A DNA stretch of 64,000 nt from Ascaris suum (lineage: Eukaryota > Nematoda > Chromadorea > Rhabditida > Ascarididae). The translations under genes were made by a program, and so were the position numbers. Every line of letters begins with the position of its first letter. The stretch's first letter is position 1. Of this stretch, positions 14,601 through 27,633 are shown piece after piece. The stretch is from NCBI GenBank assembly GCA_013433145.1, contig CM024179.1, positions 8,529,300 through 8,593,299 on the forward strand, read 5' to 3'. The notes below the pieces were generated by a model. That model was given only the letters and a program-made list of their open reading frames with translations, searched no databases and was not told the origin of the DNA.

Positions 14601-15445
14601 TATTCAAATGCTATGGACAGACATGAATTTGCGAAATGCAATATGGAAACATCGTGTCTTCGCATATGTATGCATGTGTCTGTCTGCTTGTCGGAGAGTT
14701 TCAGCCACTGAATCAATAGAAATAGAGTAAGGAAGGTCGCTGGGTGCAACATACGTTTACAGGATGATTTCGACTTACCATTCTTTCATCTTTCCGCCTT
14801 AATCTATCACGTTCAAAAAGAGATGACAGAAAATTTCGCTTGCGTTTTACACTGTTCAGTTTTTCCTCGCATAATGGCATGACTAGAAGAAAAAAAAAGC
14901 AGATGAAGAAGTGCGCTAGAAGGGTTGACAAGATGTGCACATTTCGCTCGTTTAACCAAACGACCTTATAAGATCCGATCAAAAAAACGGCAGAAAAATT
15001 CTCTCAGATTTTCATTGATATTAGTGCTCATTGAATTCTTCAAAAAAAAAATCTCTATTTCATCCGACCTAACTTCATAGATATAACGTTAAAAACGTTA
15101 AATCTATAAAATTCGGTCCCCATAAATAGATGCATTTTTTTGTACTTATAAATACCTATCTCCTTCAAATCATGATTGGCCAATACACAAGGGGTTGCCA
15201 TATATTACGTAACAGATTTTGTAATCTAATTAGCTTAAATGAGTCATAAATCGATGATGTTGAACTTATATATAAATTGAACCTTCAGTGGATTAGCTAG
15301 ACAGCATTTGTCATAGTATCGGTGCATGAACACTTTAGGTATCTTAAGCGAAATATACCCTCCGTTTGCTGTCCTCATTATTCCGACTCACTTGTCTTAC
15401 ATATCTAGCTCTCGATCGTAAATGCAACCTTCATATGCTATCTTT

Positions 15446-15584
<139 letters not shown>

Positions 15585-16821
15585 CTTTTTTATGGTTCCC
15601 TTTATCCTTTTATAGGGTGAAATTAGTTTTTTTTTTCGCTACTAAACAGCGCTTAAGTAGAATAATCGTTTTTTCTTTTCATTCATGATACGCCTGATTG
15701 CATCTCTAATATCCGTCATCACAAAGAATTACTGCAGTCTTGATTGCTGCAGCGATTGCCTTTTTTATTGAGCCTTGCGTTTTGTAATATTCAAAGATTT
15801 GAATAGCTTCGAATCAGCAATGTTGACCACCACTTTTTCAGCAAGTGACCATTAGGTGGCCATTTAATTTATGAATGAAATTTTTTTAGTATGAGCCATC
15901 AATTCGTCGATTCTATTTTTTACTACCGACTATCCAAGTAGCCTATAAATCTATCACTCAAAGTGATTCAGCCTATTCAGCGCTTATTAGCTGCTTTACA
16001 ACTTTATAGAACTGTATTGTGCTGATAAATTCTTTTGAAAACTATCCTCAAGTAACCACAAAATTTTACTATTATTTACTCATTTCTTCGTAATTTCTTC
16101 TATATTTTTTTTAGTTGCATTTCTTTTTCACGTATCTATTTCCTCTTCAAAAATCGCCTTCTTTTTTGGAAATTTTTTTCAATGTTCATACTTTCCTGTT
16201 AGAATAATATCCTATCGTTTTGAATATTTTTAAAACAAAAAAAAAATTTTTTTTTAAATGAAATTTACGAAAAATTTCTGTTGTTATGATAAACAGTAAT
16301 TTTTTTTCGCGATTAATGAGTGATTGATAAACGCAGTTTATGAGTAGAGAAACGATCGATAATACGAATGATCTATTAAAATGATCGAAATTAAACGACA
16401 GTCCCAGAATATGAATGATTTATTGCAATATCCATTCCAATTCAGTGTTCATCCACGAAACGACTAAGAGCATATATCAACGCCATTGATAATAGCGAAG
16501 ATTTAAATGTCATCTAGGCATTTACGCTAAATTGCTAAACGATATATTGCAAAGATATCGCTCTTAATTCTTTCTTGTAGCGCTGGCTTATTCATCAAAT
16601 TTCACTTTTTTTTCCCCATCTATGTTTTTTTTTCTAAATATTATCGTTTTGTCGTTTATGAAATCGGGAAATTTTAGCGTAGTTTTCAATGCAATAAGGA
16701 ATTAATTGCAAAATGCAAAATGTCGTTTAAAAAAAGAAAGCAAAGTTCGACGGATCTGTGCTGCTGCCCTTTTCGATTACCTTGAATGGTGAATATGCCA
16801 TACATGTACGTTCACCTGTGA

Positions 16822-17510
16822 TGTATGATGCTCATAGAAGAGAAAAATTGTTGTTGTTTCTTGTTCGTTGTTGTTGTTTTTGTTGTTTGTGAGAAGCATT
16901 TTCCGCTCACATTGACAGTACTAGTTTTTCGAGGATCGTTCTTTCATTTGAAATGTTCATTGCAGCTTCTTTCTTGCTTTCTGGCGATAAACGGAGAGCA
17001 GAATCTCCCAGATTTGATTGCTCAGCAAGTTTCTATCATCCCTCCCTCTTCATCCTTCTTTTCCTAACGACGTTCACCTCTCTTCTTCTATAGTAACCTC
17101 AGCAGTGTTACAGTTGTACTCAAATTAGGCGACGAATTAGCGATTTCTAAAGTACAATATGCATTCTTTCAGCGTAAAAATATAGTTCCAGTTGGAACAG
17201 AATTTGAGAAATTTTGGAAGAAATCTTTGAATTGCTTTAATAAATGCAAGCAAGATGGATACGAATTAGACGATATAATGTGCAATTTTCCTTCCCATTA
17301 AAAACACCAAAGCCATAAATGCAGGCCATCTAAATATGCAGATGATGAAAATGAAAATATGACTAGTGATGAGCAAAAAATGTCGCTTCATTATACCATT
17401 AAAAAACGGCACTTCGACATATCAAATTCATTGCTCTCCATTTTGCTGTTGAGAATTTTACTTTATTTATTTTTATTATTTATTTATTTGTTTATTTACA
17501 CTATTTATTG
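16822..17510 (+). pseudogene. stop-interrupted reading frame or terminal exon, unrecognised
   Basis: A single plus-strand frame runs about 229 codons from after a TGA at 16819-16821 to a TGA at about 17509-17511. Only two stops break it, TAA at 17065-17067 and TAA at 17299-17301. The middle block looks most protein-like; it includes KNIVPVGTEFEKFWKKSLNC and then KQDGYELDDIMCNFPSH. The last block contains KYADDENENMTSDEQKM. An acceptor-like TTCTATAG ends at about 17093, just after the first stop. A plausible alternative is therefore a true terminal exon at 17094-17301 of a plus-strand gene. The first block includes a TTG-repeat and is less convincing. The end of the third block merges with the (TTTA)n array. 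I recognise no family, so pseudogene versus real terminal exon is open. Confidence 0.3.
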
Positions 17511-17709
17511 ATCTATTTATTTATTTATTCATTTATTTGTTTATTTATTCATTCTGTTTATTTATTTATTTATTTATATTTATTTATTTATTTATTTATT
17601 TTATTTATATTTATTTATTTATTTATTTATTTATTTATTATTTATTTATTTATTTATTTATTTTATTTATTTATTTTATTTATTTATTATTTATTTATTT
17701 ATTTATTCT
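17459..17709. repeat. (TTTA)n array
   Basis: About 250 bases of imperfect TTTA/TTTATT tetranucleotide repeat, degenerating at both ends and finishing in a T run. It produces artificial LFIYLFIY reading frames. Confidence 0.95.
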
Positions 17710-20700
17710 TCTTTTTTTTTTACTCTCAGCGTCCACCAATGAGGAATAGTTAAAGGTAGGTAAGCATGAACGACAAGAAAGAGTAAAATGTTCGAAAAGC
17801 TAAAAACTTCCATAGATCAACGAAAAAAAAAATGAAAAAAGATTTCTAAATAAAACATTGTGGATGCATACAGAATTCATTAGAAATAGAAGCAATTAAA
17901 TTTTTCCTTAAGTTTTTTCCTCGGATATAATTTTGATTTATTTTCATATCAGTCATTTTATTCAATAGTTTACCACTATCAAATTCTCATCGATTATCTT
18001 CTTTACCTATCCAGGTAGGTAATTTTTATTTGCAGTTTTCTAGAGTAAAATTTTAATCAACGTAACGCCTAATCTTTTACTATAATCTTATATTTGAACG
18101 TTAATTTAGTAAAAAAAAAATTTTTTTTTTGTAGGAACCAGAATAAAAAAAAAGCTCCATGCAGTATTGAGCTACAATTTTCATCCACATTACAATTTAA
18201 TCAATGCATAGTGAAGTATATTATTGAGTTGTGTTGCAAGTCTCAGATGCGGCCGCTTCAATTTATTCGTTTCACGCATTCGGCTTCTTTAATAGGAATT
18301 TGCTGTTGTTATTTCTTATCGAAATAGAAAATTGACATTTGAAGTTTTCGGTGTGGTACATGCCATATAATCTATAAAATTCGGTCGGTTTGATCAATAC
18401 GGCGTGGTCTATACTCTTTTCTTTTATTACTATCCTCATTTTATTATATTTAAACTCATCTTTACGTTGATCATATAATGTAATTTTTTTTTTGCAATCC
18501 AGTATTCGTCATATAGCCGAGGAATTATTACACAAACGAAGAATGGAGTAGTCATTCTGATCCTTGTTTCACTGTATGCCAAGAACCTATTATAGCTTAT
18601 CGTTGTGCTGTTACGGAAAGGAAGTTCTATAATTTACAACTTACATCATACGTAAATAAATAAATAAAATATGCAAATTAAAAATACCAAATACCATATT
18701 TAAATAAAATATATCAAATTCAAATAAAATTTCCTAGAGCATATTCTATACCTAATGAGGTATATTTTAAGCTTACTGAAGTATTGATTTCATTATGTTT
18801 ATTATCAAATAGTGGTAAAGTTTTTGTCTAAGTTTTTACGGGAATTTTTTTTTTGCATTGTTGAGAAGTGGTAATCGTCGTAAATAACGTTCTCATACTT
18901 TCCTATATATTATTTTTTCAAGTAGATTCTTGATATATAATGATGCTTTCAAAATTTTTTATTTATTGTCTATTCAAATCATTTAATATCGTTCAACCGA
19001 TTTTCCATAGATTTACTTTTGATGATCTAAAAACTATAAAAAAAAGATTCGTTGTAATCGCAAATATGATTTAAAAGTTATAAAAAGTTACTTCTTTCTA
19101 CCAACAAACAAGACATTTATTTAGTTGTTATCCTTCTAGTTTAACGATGAAATTAATGCATTGAATTAAGAAATTAAGTAATATTGATGAAGAAAAATTG
19201 AGTGAATATTTTTAAAACTTGAATTTAAATCCTATATTTGTATATTTAACTTGCATTTGATAATCTATATTTTAAAAAAAAAAAACTAATTTCAATCCTT
19301 AATTTGCAAAAAAAAATTTTTTTCAATTCATCATTTTTATTCAAATTTTTCGACTTATCAAATTTCACTATAAAATAAACTAAAGATTTGGGAAATCTTT
19401 TAGAATTTAGGTGATTTTTCTTTCAAAGCGATGACGAAAAAAAATGTTGAAAAAAAATTTTTTTTTTAAATTTGAACTTAATTTTTTAATTTGATAATCT
19501 CTCTTAATTGATCATAATTGAAGGAGAAAACTATTTTTGTAGATTTCATTAGATGCTTAAGAAAATTTCAATTGTCATCTCATAAATAAGTGGTATATTT
19601 CATAAGAAAAAGGCAAAAAAAAAAATCGAATTTTTCACTAATTTTAATTAGTGGCATTAATCAACGATGAATTTCCATATAGATGAGAGAGCGGGTTAAT
19701 GACAATGCATAAAGCAATTAAATAATGTTAAAATTTTATAATTGATTTTCTTTGCATAGTTTTTTTTTTTAAATTGTTGTTAAAATTTTTTTCATTTCAA
19801 AGAATTTCAAATTTTCATAATTTTTTTTGCTTCTTTTTTTTATTAAAATTTATTTTTTGATTTTGATGAAATGAGATAGAAAATTTATTGCAAAACTTTT
19901 ACTAATCTCATTTGAGAAAATTTATTGTAAATCTCAACGTTTGGATTTTTTTTTGGAAAAGAAAATTTTTTTTTTAATGAAATGAAATAGGAAATTTTTC
20001 ACCATCTTTTTTTTGGAATACTAAGAGTATAGCACTCGATATGAGCGCAATTCAGTTGAATTATAATTGAAGAATAATTATATCTTATAGTGAACGGAAC
20101 ATTTTTCGATATTATCGTATTGCATATTTAATGAGGTAGCGAATTAATGATGAATTGAATTTATAAATTCAACGAATGCGGAGCAAACTAAGAGAATCTA
20201 GAGGAAAGTCGATTGCTATGTTTGTGCATTTTCAATTAAAACCCACTCAACTAAATATGATTCAGCACTTGCTGCATATTATAGCACAAAAAAACGCACC
20301 CTCCTCAATAGAATTTTGAAATGTTCATGTGATCGTATATGTCAAAAAGATATGAGCACATGCAAGCTTTGTGTCTTTATTTTCGTTGTTATGCGATGTC
20401 GGCTTCGATTTCTATGCGTCCCGTTGTTCTTTTTCTCTCATGCTGCAGTTGGGTTCAATTTGCGAATGGATCTAGCCACAAAATGAGCCTAGCGATATTT
20501 CAGACAGAGTTAGTTTGCTTATTTGCATGCGACCAAAGTTTGTCGTTAACATTTTTCTCATCTGTCCCTATATATTTGTTTACTTGCAAAACATGAGATA
20601 AAACATCTATGAGTAACACTTACTTGTTTGGCCTCTTCAAATATTCAGCTTATATGAATAAAATAATTAAAGCAAATTTATGCAAATGAGCAAAAATGTA

Positions 20701-20927
20701 AATGATGAACAACATGAACACTTCATGACTAAGATATTCGTTTCTAAGCGATTCGTGAAAATGGTGAATTCATGCAACGACAGATATGAGAATGATTAAA
20801 TTCATATTCGAAGTGTGGTGCTTTATTGACAGCCGGCTTCATCCATTATGATACTCTCTACTTTGTTAACTTGTGGCAATAGTGATGTCGCCGAATGAGA
20901 GACTCGCACGAAAAAGTCGCGAATGCC

Positions 20928-20945
20928 GTCTCTGAAAACAGAGAC
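20928..20945. repeat. short perfect hairpin with AAAA loop
   Basis: GTCTCTG, AAAA, CAGAGAC: a perfect 7 bp stem in a GC-richer pocket that also contains GAGACTCGCACG. Function unknown. Confidence 0.6.
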
Positions 20946-21262
20946 TGCACCTAAAAATCTAGTGAAATATACTTGTATGCATGGATAAGCACATTACCAT
21001 TCAGCAGTGCTATGTTGTATGAGTTGCGAAAAAATTGCGTTTGAACATATATGGTGGAAAGATATGAAGAAAAGTAAAGAAATGCAGAAGGGAAATTAGA
21101 ACGATATGGAAAGATATAGAGAATGGCAGAACAATAAAAAAATGATAAATTTGCATCAATGTAGAGGGAAAATAGAAAGAATTGGTATATAGTGGAATAC
21201 GATCTTCTATTCACATAATTAAATCATTCAAAAAAGACGCTGTAACCATAAAATTGAAATTT

Positions 21263-21302
21263 CTTTGTGAATAATGGAAAGAAATTTCTATTATTCACAA
21301 AG
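21263..21302. repeat. inverted repeat, 13 bp perfect arms
   Basis: CTTTGTGAATAAT (21263-21275) and ATTATTCACAAAG (21290-21302) are exact reverse complements around a 14-base loop that itself contains the palindrome GAAATTTC. Confidence 0.75.
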
Positions 21303-23964
21303 GAATGATTTCATCGAAAATATCACTTAAAAATTATTAAAAATTATTGTAAAATTCGTTTCTATGAGAATTATTATTTTCAATTATTCAAATTCTCAAA
21401 AGAGGAATTACGGAAGGAAGTTTCTTATGTCTATTTATGACGTTCTTAATAGATTGGAAGAGAATATGTTCTTTTTTTTTAAAAAAAAAGAATTAAAATT
21501 CCACTTATTACTTCATTTCTTAATTTCTATTAATTCTTTAATTAATTTCTTTTAATTAAATTCAAAACAATTTTATAGAATGAATTTAGAGGTTTGAAAT
21601 TAATTCTACGCAAGCAGTAGATTTTCTCAATCAAAAGAGGAATGATAACGAAACGAGAAGCGTGAAAGGGCAAGGGTGCTGATCGATTCCTAGAAGCTTT
21701 ACGCATTTCCGGATCGATGTAATTAGCTCATTAAGCACATTCGTTCATGCAAATTGATTTTCTTACAACGAAGCACTATGCTATTTCTGGATTGGCTTAT
21801 TGCACTTCCATCAAGCGTACTCGTTTCATTTTTTTTTTTTTTTTGCTCACCTATTCGTTTTAGAGAACACTTTTATATATAACTATTGAAAATACATAAT
21901 TTGTAATTGCATAATTCGTAGATATATTAGTGATAACGTTAATCAGATTGTTTGGTAGTGATGATGTCACTGACCGGATCATCGTAATGACTGATATTAT
22001 TGATATGGTTGATTATATCATCTTCGTGGTTGATGTCGATAATTTGAAAAGTCACATCATTGTAACGACTATTGCAACGCTTAAACCACGCGATTGTACC
22101 GCATTGTGGTCGGTGTTGAATTATTTTTATAAGAGGTAAAAAAATTATTGGTAGAAATTGATAATTTATTCAACAAATACAATGGACAAGGAATGTTGCC
22201 GTCCTAAGGATTGATGATATAATATCATTTGATTTGTTTTCAATCCCTATCAGGAAAATAAGCATATGTCGGTCTTTGATAAGGCTTATTTAAATGATAG
22301 GTTCTGATAAGGTATTTATTAATATGCTGGAACTCTTTTATGCGAAACTGCAGTGAATAGTAATATGGCGCACCTCTAACGCATCATATGCTCGCATCCG
22401 CTAAACATGAGCAAATAGAGACGATTAGCGAAGCAATATTTGCATATGCGCATCTAACTCGTCTTCTAACATCCTCATATCGCAACAATCCTGCGAAAAT
22501 TACGAGCGTTCAGCTGGCTGTCACTTCTCTGCCTATTTATTTCTTTTCAATAGAGAGTAATTTATGAGTTTTAGGCATATGATATGTGTTAGTGTTCGAT
22601 GAAAATATATCATAGGTCGGAGTCTTTTTTTGGCGTTCATTAAACTTTACCAGTAATTCGGTGACTACCATAAAGATGGTAAAAATCAATCGAGTTTTAT
22701 CATATTTTATTAAATTTTACCAATCATTCGATAATTGTCATAGATAGGACAAAAATCGATTGGTTTTTTTTTTGCGATCTCTCCTATATTTATCTTTTAA
22801 ATGCGGCAATTATCAACAAACTTGACGAAAATTATCAATAACTTTTATCTTATCAACAATCGACGTCCTTATCACTCTTCTCTTTTTATCATATTTCATT
22901 TTATTTTCACACACATTTTAAATTAAAAAATATAATGAATTATTTTTCAAAGAAAATTATTTCAACAATATTCAGTACTATGTTCTTAATTTCAATATAC
23001 AATTTAATTTAACAAAAATGGCTCTATTCATTTTATTGGAGAAAAATCATTGAATAGCATTGAGTTGTATGATTACTTCATACTATTAAAATTAGCTCCT
23101 CATCAAACTAAACGATAATTTCACCTTCGACTATGTCAGTCATTTTGTTTTGTGCTCCTTTTGCAAATTTAATTCGAGAAAGACGTGCATTGCGGCGATC
23201 TCTTGTCTTATATATGCATTGTTTGCGCTCACCTTTGTATATCGATGTATTCACTGATTGAGTTCGCAGTCTAATTAATGCTGGAGTTACGAATTTTATT
23301 GTTACAATATGGATTAGCGGATAAGTCTCTATACTATAATCAACTATTTTACTATGCTTCATAAACTTCGAGAGTTCATCAGAAGCTTAAAGATGCAAAA
23401 ATTTTACATGTTTTTTTTTTTGCAATGGTTAATCAGAGAAAAATCTCTCCTTTTATGGAAGATTTATATGTATGATTGGTTGAAAATATGAATATATTTG
23501 TTTTATATATTCTAATTTTTTTTTGATGATAGTTTATGAAAATGACTGATGAGATGAACGAAATGCAAAAGCATATATCATGCTAAATATGGTGATAAGG
23601 TTTTTCATTTGTTCTTCATTGGAAAATATTCGCATCTTCAACTCATTATTATTGATGTATGATTTTGCATGTTAATTTGCATATTTACGTTACTGAACAT
23701 ATTAATTTCTATTGGAAAATACACATCACTAATTTACATGGTAATCGTCTAATTAAAAGGATGGATATTTCATGAGGAGGAATATGGACTATGTGCTGTT
23801 TATGAAAATATGCGTATTAAAGATCGTTTGTTTGACTCATAATTACATCATAGTACTTTTTGATCAATATCGATAAGTCTTATAATAGGTTAGGCTTATC
23901 TTTACTTGACATTGCAATCAATTGAGTTGATCTTCATGCCTTCTCCCCCTCCTCCCTCCGTCCT

Positions 23965-23978
23965 CCCCCCCCCCCCCC
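23965..23978. repeat. poly-C tract
   Basis: A run of about fourteen C preceded by CCTCC repeats: a pyrimidine-rich stretch in intergenic DNA. Confidence 0.85.
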
Positions 23979-24360
23979 ATTTCTACCACCACTTGTGCTC
24001 CCAGCTGCGCCTTTAAAATAAGCAAGATAATCGTCGTCGCATCATAAATTCCTCTCCACAAACTTGCATCATCAAAAAAATTCATCATCCACTATATTAC
24101 CTCTGCTCATACAAATACTGGGTGAAAGAGTGATATCTTGGCGTGACGAATTAAATTTGCATATTTGTATAACGATATATGAGAACATATGTACTTTTCA
24201 TTAGTCACTAATGCTACTCGTATAGAACAAATGAGAGGTTGCTTAATCAACGAATTGCAAACATCAGTGAAATATTGCTAAAACATTGACGATAAATTTG
24301 ATGTGGCCATGCATTGCAGGAATATTGCAATGTTTCGATTACTACCATGTAGGCAAAATT

Positions 24361-24406
24361 GCCTTTATGCAATAGGCGAACGCGCTATTACTTATTGCAT
24401 AAAGCC
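24361..24406. repeat. inverted repeat, 14 bp arms
   Basis: GCCTTTATGCAATA (24361-24374) pairs with TATTGCATAAAGCC (24393-24406) at 13 of 14 positions around an 18-base loop containing GAACGCGC. Possible small fold-back element or decayed hairpin. Confidence 0.65.
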
Positions 24407-24622
24407 AACTTTACTGGAAAAAAAATAATCTTTGCTTTGATGTCACTAAATTTCTTTTACGAGTTATTACATAGTTTTTACGACGGGTAACTGCTTTATT
24501 CCTTTCGCAACGAAAGGTTTATTTATTGTTTTCTGTAATTCTTTTTGTTGTTTAGAATATCTGAATGCAATAACTTTATAAGTGCTATGATCATGGTTGC
24601 ATCATATATTGCCATCTATAGG

Positions 24623-24654
24623 TTTTTTTTATCATCAGCCGATGATAAAAAAAA
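24623..24654. repeat. perfect 14 bp hairpin with AGCC loop
   Basis: Eight T plus ATCATC, loop AGCC, then GATGAT plus eight A: a fully complementary stem of 14 bp. Part of the stem is homopolymer, so chance contributes, but the ATCATC/GATGAT core with a tetraloop is neat. Confidence 0.7.
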
Positions 24655-25665
24655 GCGCTTCCGTTGTTATATTGGCTGATTTAATTTTTACTTCTCATAT
24701 AATATAACTGAGAAATATGTATATTTCTTATCTAATTCAAGTTAATATCTTAATAAAAAAAAATATAAATTTTATGCAAAAATTGGGCGCAAAAAAAAAG
24801 CAAATATGACAAAAGCATTTAATGCAAATGTTAGATTTTATAGGTAAATTTATGCGCATTAGAACAAGAGTTTTGAAATTTCTTTGCATTGCATTTTTTT
24901 TTCGCTCATTATTTGCGTTCTCGATATTCTCGAAAATCGTTGACGCATATTGTGATCTTCCGTCCAAAAAATAGCTCAATCGTTGAGGAATCAATTCTAA
25001 AATCCTCCTTCTCCCATGAAATGCTGTCAATTAAATCACAAATAGATCAATATTGAAATGTTTTTGATGCAATTAAAATATAATACTAATTGCTTTTTAT
25101 TTCTTTCAATTTTCTTTATTTCTATACTATTTGTTATTTATTTATCATTTTGAGCGGGACATATTTTTATTTATTTATTTAACTTCCTTCCTTATTTAAT
25201 TATTTATTAAATTACTCATCAGTATTCTATAATAGTAAAACCAGTACATTTATAGAAATAAATCGATACATTTGCATAAATAAACCAATGCGTTTAGAAA
25301 ATCGAATCAATATATTTGCATAAATAAACTATTGCATTTATATGAGATTTGAAGAGCGTAAATTCGAATTTAATTTTTCAAGTGATAATCGAGTTCTAAA
25401 AGTTGATTGCAAGCTATATCTTTTTTTTAAAGCATATTTTCGTTATTTTCTTATTAGAATATAATTTATCTATCCTATCGTTTTTTTTTTTTTTTTGAAA
25501 AATTCATCACCATTAACTTTGACGTTGTTTTTGGTTCAATAACTTTCGAGAAATTCAACTCTTTATCTGATTGTAATTTTATAGATGTAAGCGTTTTATT
25601 TCTATTATAGAGAGTATATCCTCTCAATAGTTGCATAATATGGAGTGGGCATTTCGGTAAAAATT

Positions 25666-25714
25666 GGGAGGTAGGGAGAGTTGGGGAAGGGGGATGGGAG
25701 AGGAGGGGGAGGGG
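25666..25714 (+). other. G-rich, quadruplex-type tract
   Basis: Seven runs of three to five Gs in 49 bases of the plus strand (starting 25666, 25674, 25683, 25689, 25696, 25704, 25710), separated by short loops. This satisfies the G-quadruplex pattern several times over, in DNA that is about 70 percent AT. Confidence 0.6.
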
Positions 25715-27138
25715 GAAAGTGGTGATTTTTGGAAACTGTTCATAGTCATGACCACACTAATGCGCAAGAGACTCGTCTACTAAATGCGAGTCTAAAATTA
25801 AGTTTCGCCATTTCCGCTATCAAACTCCATTTTACAAATCTATTTAAAAGCTAACAATAGATCCACTTATTGCACTAAATTCATTTATCTTCTAATATAA
25901 ATGCCTCTAATATAATATAGTGCTGCAAAAGATTTCATCTAAAAGTATTCAAATGTGCTAATATTGCATCTACAGGTATAATTTACACAGGTAAGAAGAC
26001 ATAAATATACAAGGTGGCGCTGTTTATTATGAAAATGACTTTCCAAAATAAGAAGGAAAAAATTTAGGGAAAATATTTTCAATCATTTTATCTTAGCGAA
26101 CTAATCTTATTTCTTGTGATCCATTCTTTATGCTATTCTTTTAAATAATAACATTAAATTGTAATACATATAAATAATCAAAAATTGCCCGGATGAGCAC
26201 AAATATAGTTATGTGATTAGAATCGCTCAACAATTCTAATAAAAAAAAACTTGTAAATATGTATTTAAATATTTATTTCGATTCTTTACAATTATTATTT
26301 AATCTTTGAGTAAATGTAAATACGACGTATTGTGTATCATCCTTTTCGGGCGTAAATTCCCTTTTTTTTAAAGGATACGAAATGAAATTTATATATTATA
26401 TTGAATGAAGCTAACCATGACACGTCTTTTCTATGTCCGTTCATAACCTCTACTACCGATTGCATAATATCGTTGACATATGAGTTCATCAATTAAGATG
26501 CTTGCTTGCTGGAATAGAGCGATAGCACAATTTCGAAGCTATTCTCGACCGTTTTGGATTATATTTTAAACAGAAATACATTCATATGCGCCGATCGGTA
26601 TTTGTCATTCCTCGCTCATCTCGAATACGCATAAAGTGGATAGCGATTAAATTTGTTGCATAACTTGCATTATTTGATATCTTTCATTTACAAGCAAGCT
26701 ATATGCAAAGAGTGCCGCATGCACTATTGCATTATTTACACCTATCTTTATAGTATTTTGAAAATATTTGCATATCTATGCTTATGTTCGTCCTTTTGAT
26801 TCGATAACTTCTTAATGAAATATGTAGATTTCAAAATATTTGAATTTTGTAAATTAGCCTTCGTGCAAAAATTTTTGCAAATTATTCACTTAATAGAAAA
26901 ATCAATACATTATTAGCCTTTTGCATAAAAACTTGACGGAAAGAATTGCAAAGAAGATGAATAGAATTGCAAAAATTGCGTATCGTGCTTTTTGTCAAAT
27001 GTGTTTTCCCATTGTCTATGTTATGAAAAAACTGGCAAATTTAGAAGAGAATAGCCTCATTGTGTGCGGCGTAAACTAAAATGTAAGTGAAGAACGGCAA
27101 GCATATAAGGATCCTTAGTAATAAAGTCGACGTTTTAG

Positions 27139-27227
27139 CAGTTGTTCGAGGAAGTGAAAAATAGCATCGAGCCGAGATGCGAAGTTTTTGAGATCTCCCT
27201 GGAGAGGGGAATATGCACATTTGGGGG
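27139..27227 (+). CDS. possible exon, unrecognised
   Basis: After a good acceptor (GACGTTTTAG ending at 27138) a plus-strand frame reads QLFEEVKNSIEPRCEVFEIS and then LERGICTFGG. It ends at a possible donor, GTAGTG, after 27227. It is 89 bases long and ends in phase 2. It is clearly more GC-rich and charge-balanced than its surroundings. If real, it could be an upstream exon of the smoothelin-like gene. That would need the weak CTGAAG acceptor just before 31488, which would keep the frame open into the 31499 ATG. The minus strand is also open here for 78 codons, so the call is tentative. Confidence 0.18.
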
Positions 27228-27471
27228 GTAGTGACTTGCAAAATTTCTGACTCATTGCAGTCACAACTCAACGCCAACCTAAAACTAAATGAAGGAGTGC
27301 ATTTTTTTTTAAAAAAAATCGCTATTTATGTCTAAAAATATGTTTGTTGTTTGAATTTTTTAATTTTATAAAAAAAGTTATTTTGTCTAATTGATTTCCA
27401 TATGCAATTTTTTTTTCGGAATATATTCGCATTAAACTATAACCTTTAATTTAAATTGACATTAAAAGTAA

Positions 27472-27633
27472 GAGAGATTAGCGTACGTTGATTTTCTCAA
27501 TCGAGAAGCGATCCGTATGGTGAAAAGCATGGGAATATTAAGAGGAGGGGATTATTTAAACTTGTGGCCTTTAGAAGCTTGTCGCTATGATCGGAAATTG
27601 GGAAGATTTTGCCGCTTTCATTTACGCTTTTAG
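27472..27633 (+). CDS. short unrecognised ORF, coding-like
   Basis: A 53-codon plus-strand frame without an obvious start reads VDFLNREAIRMVKSMGILRG and then GDYLNLWPLEACRYDRK, ending in TAG at 27631-27633. An internal ATG gives 38 codons. The composition resembles a real protein more than the K/F/N-rich chance frames around it. A weakly similar DNA segment lies near 21.6 kb, so it may instead be part of a decayed dispersed repeat. No family recognised. Confidence 0.15.
   Translation, partial: ERLAYVDFLNREAIRMVKSMGILRGGDYLNLWPLEACRYDRKLGRFCRFHLRF

Noticed and set aside
17508..17753. Plus-strand frames reading LFIYLFIY
   Set aside because: Translation of the (TTTA)n array.
23108..23362. 84-codon minus-strand frame
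   Set aside because: No recognisable domain, no splice context and ordinary AT-rich composition; not distinguishable from chance.
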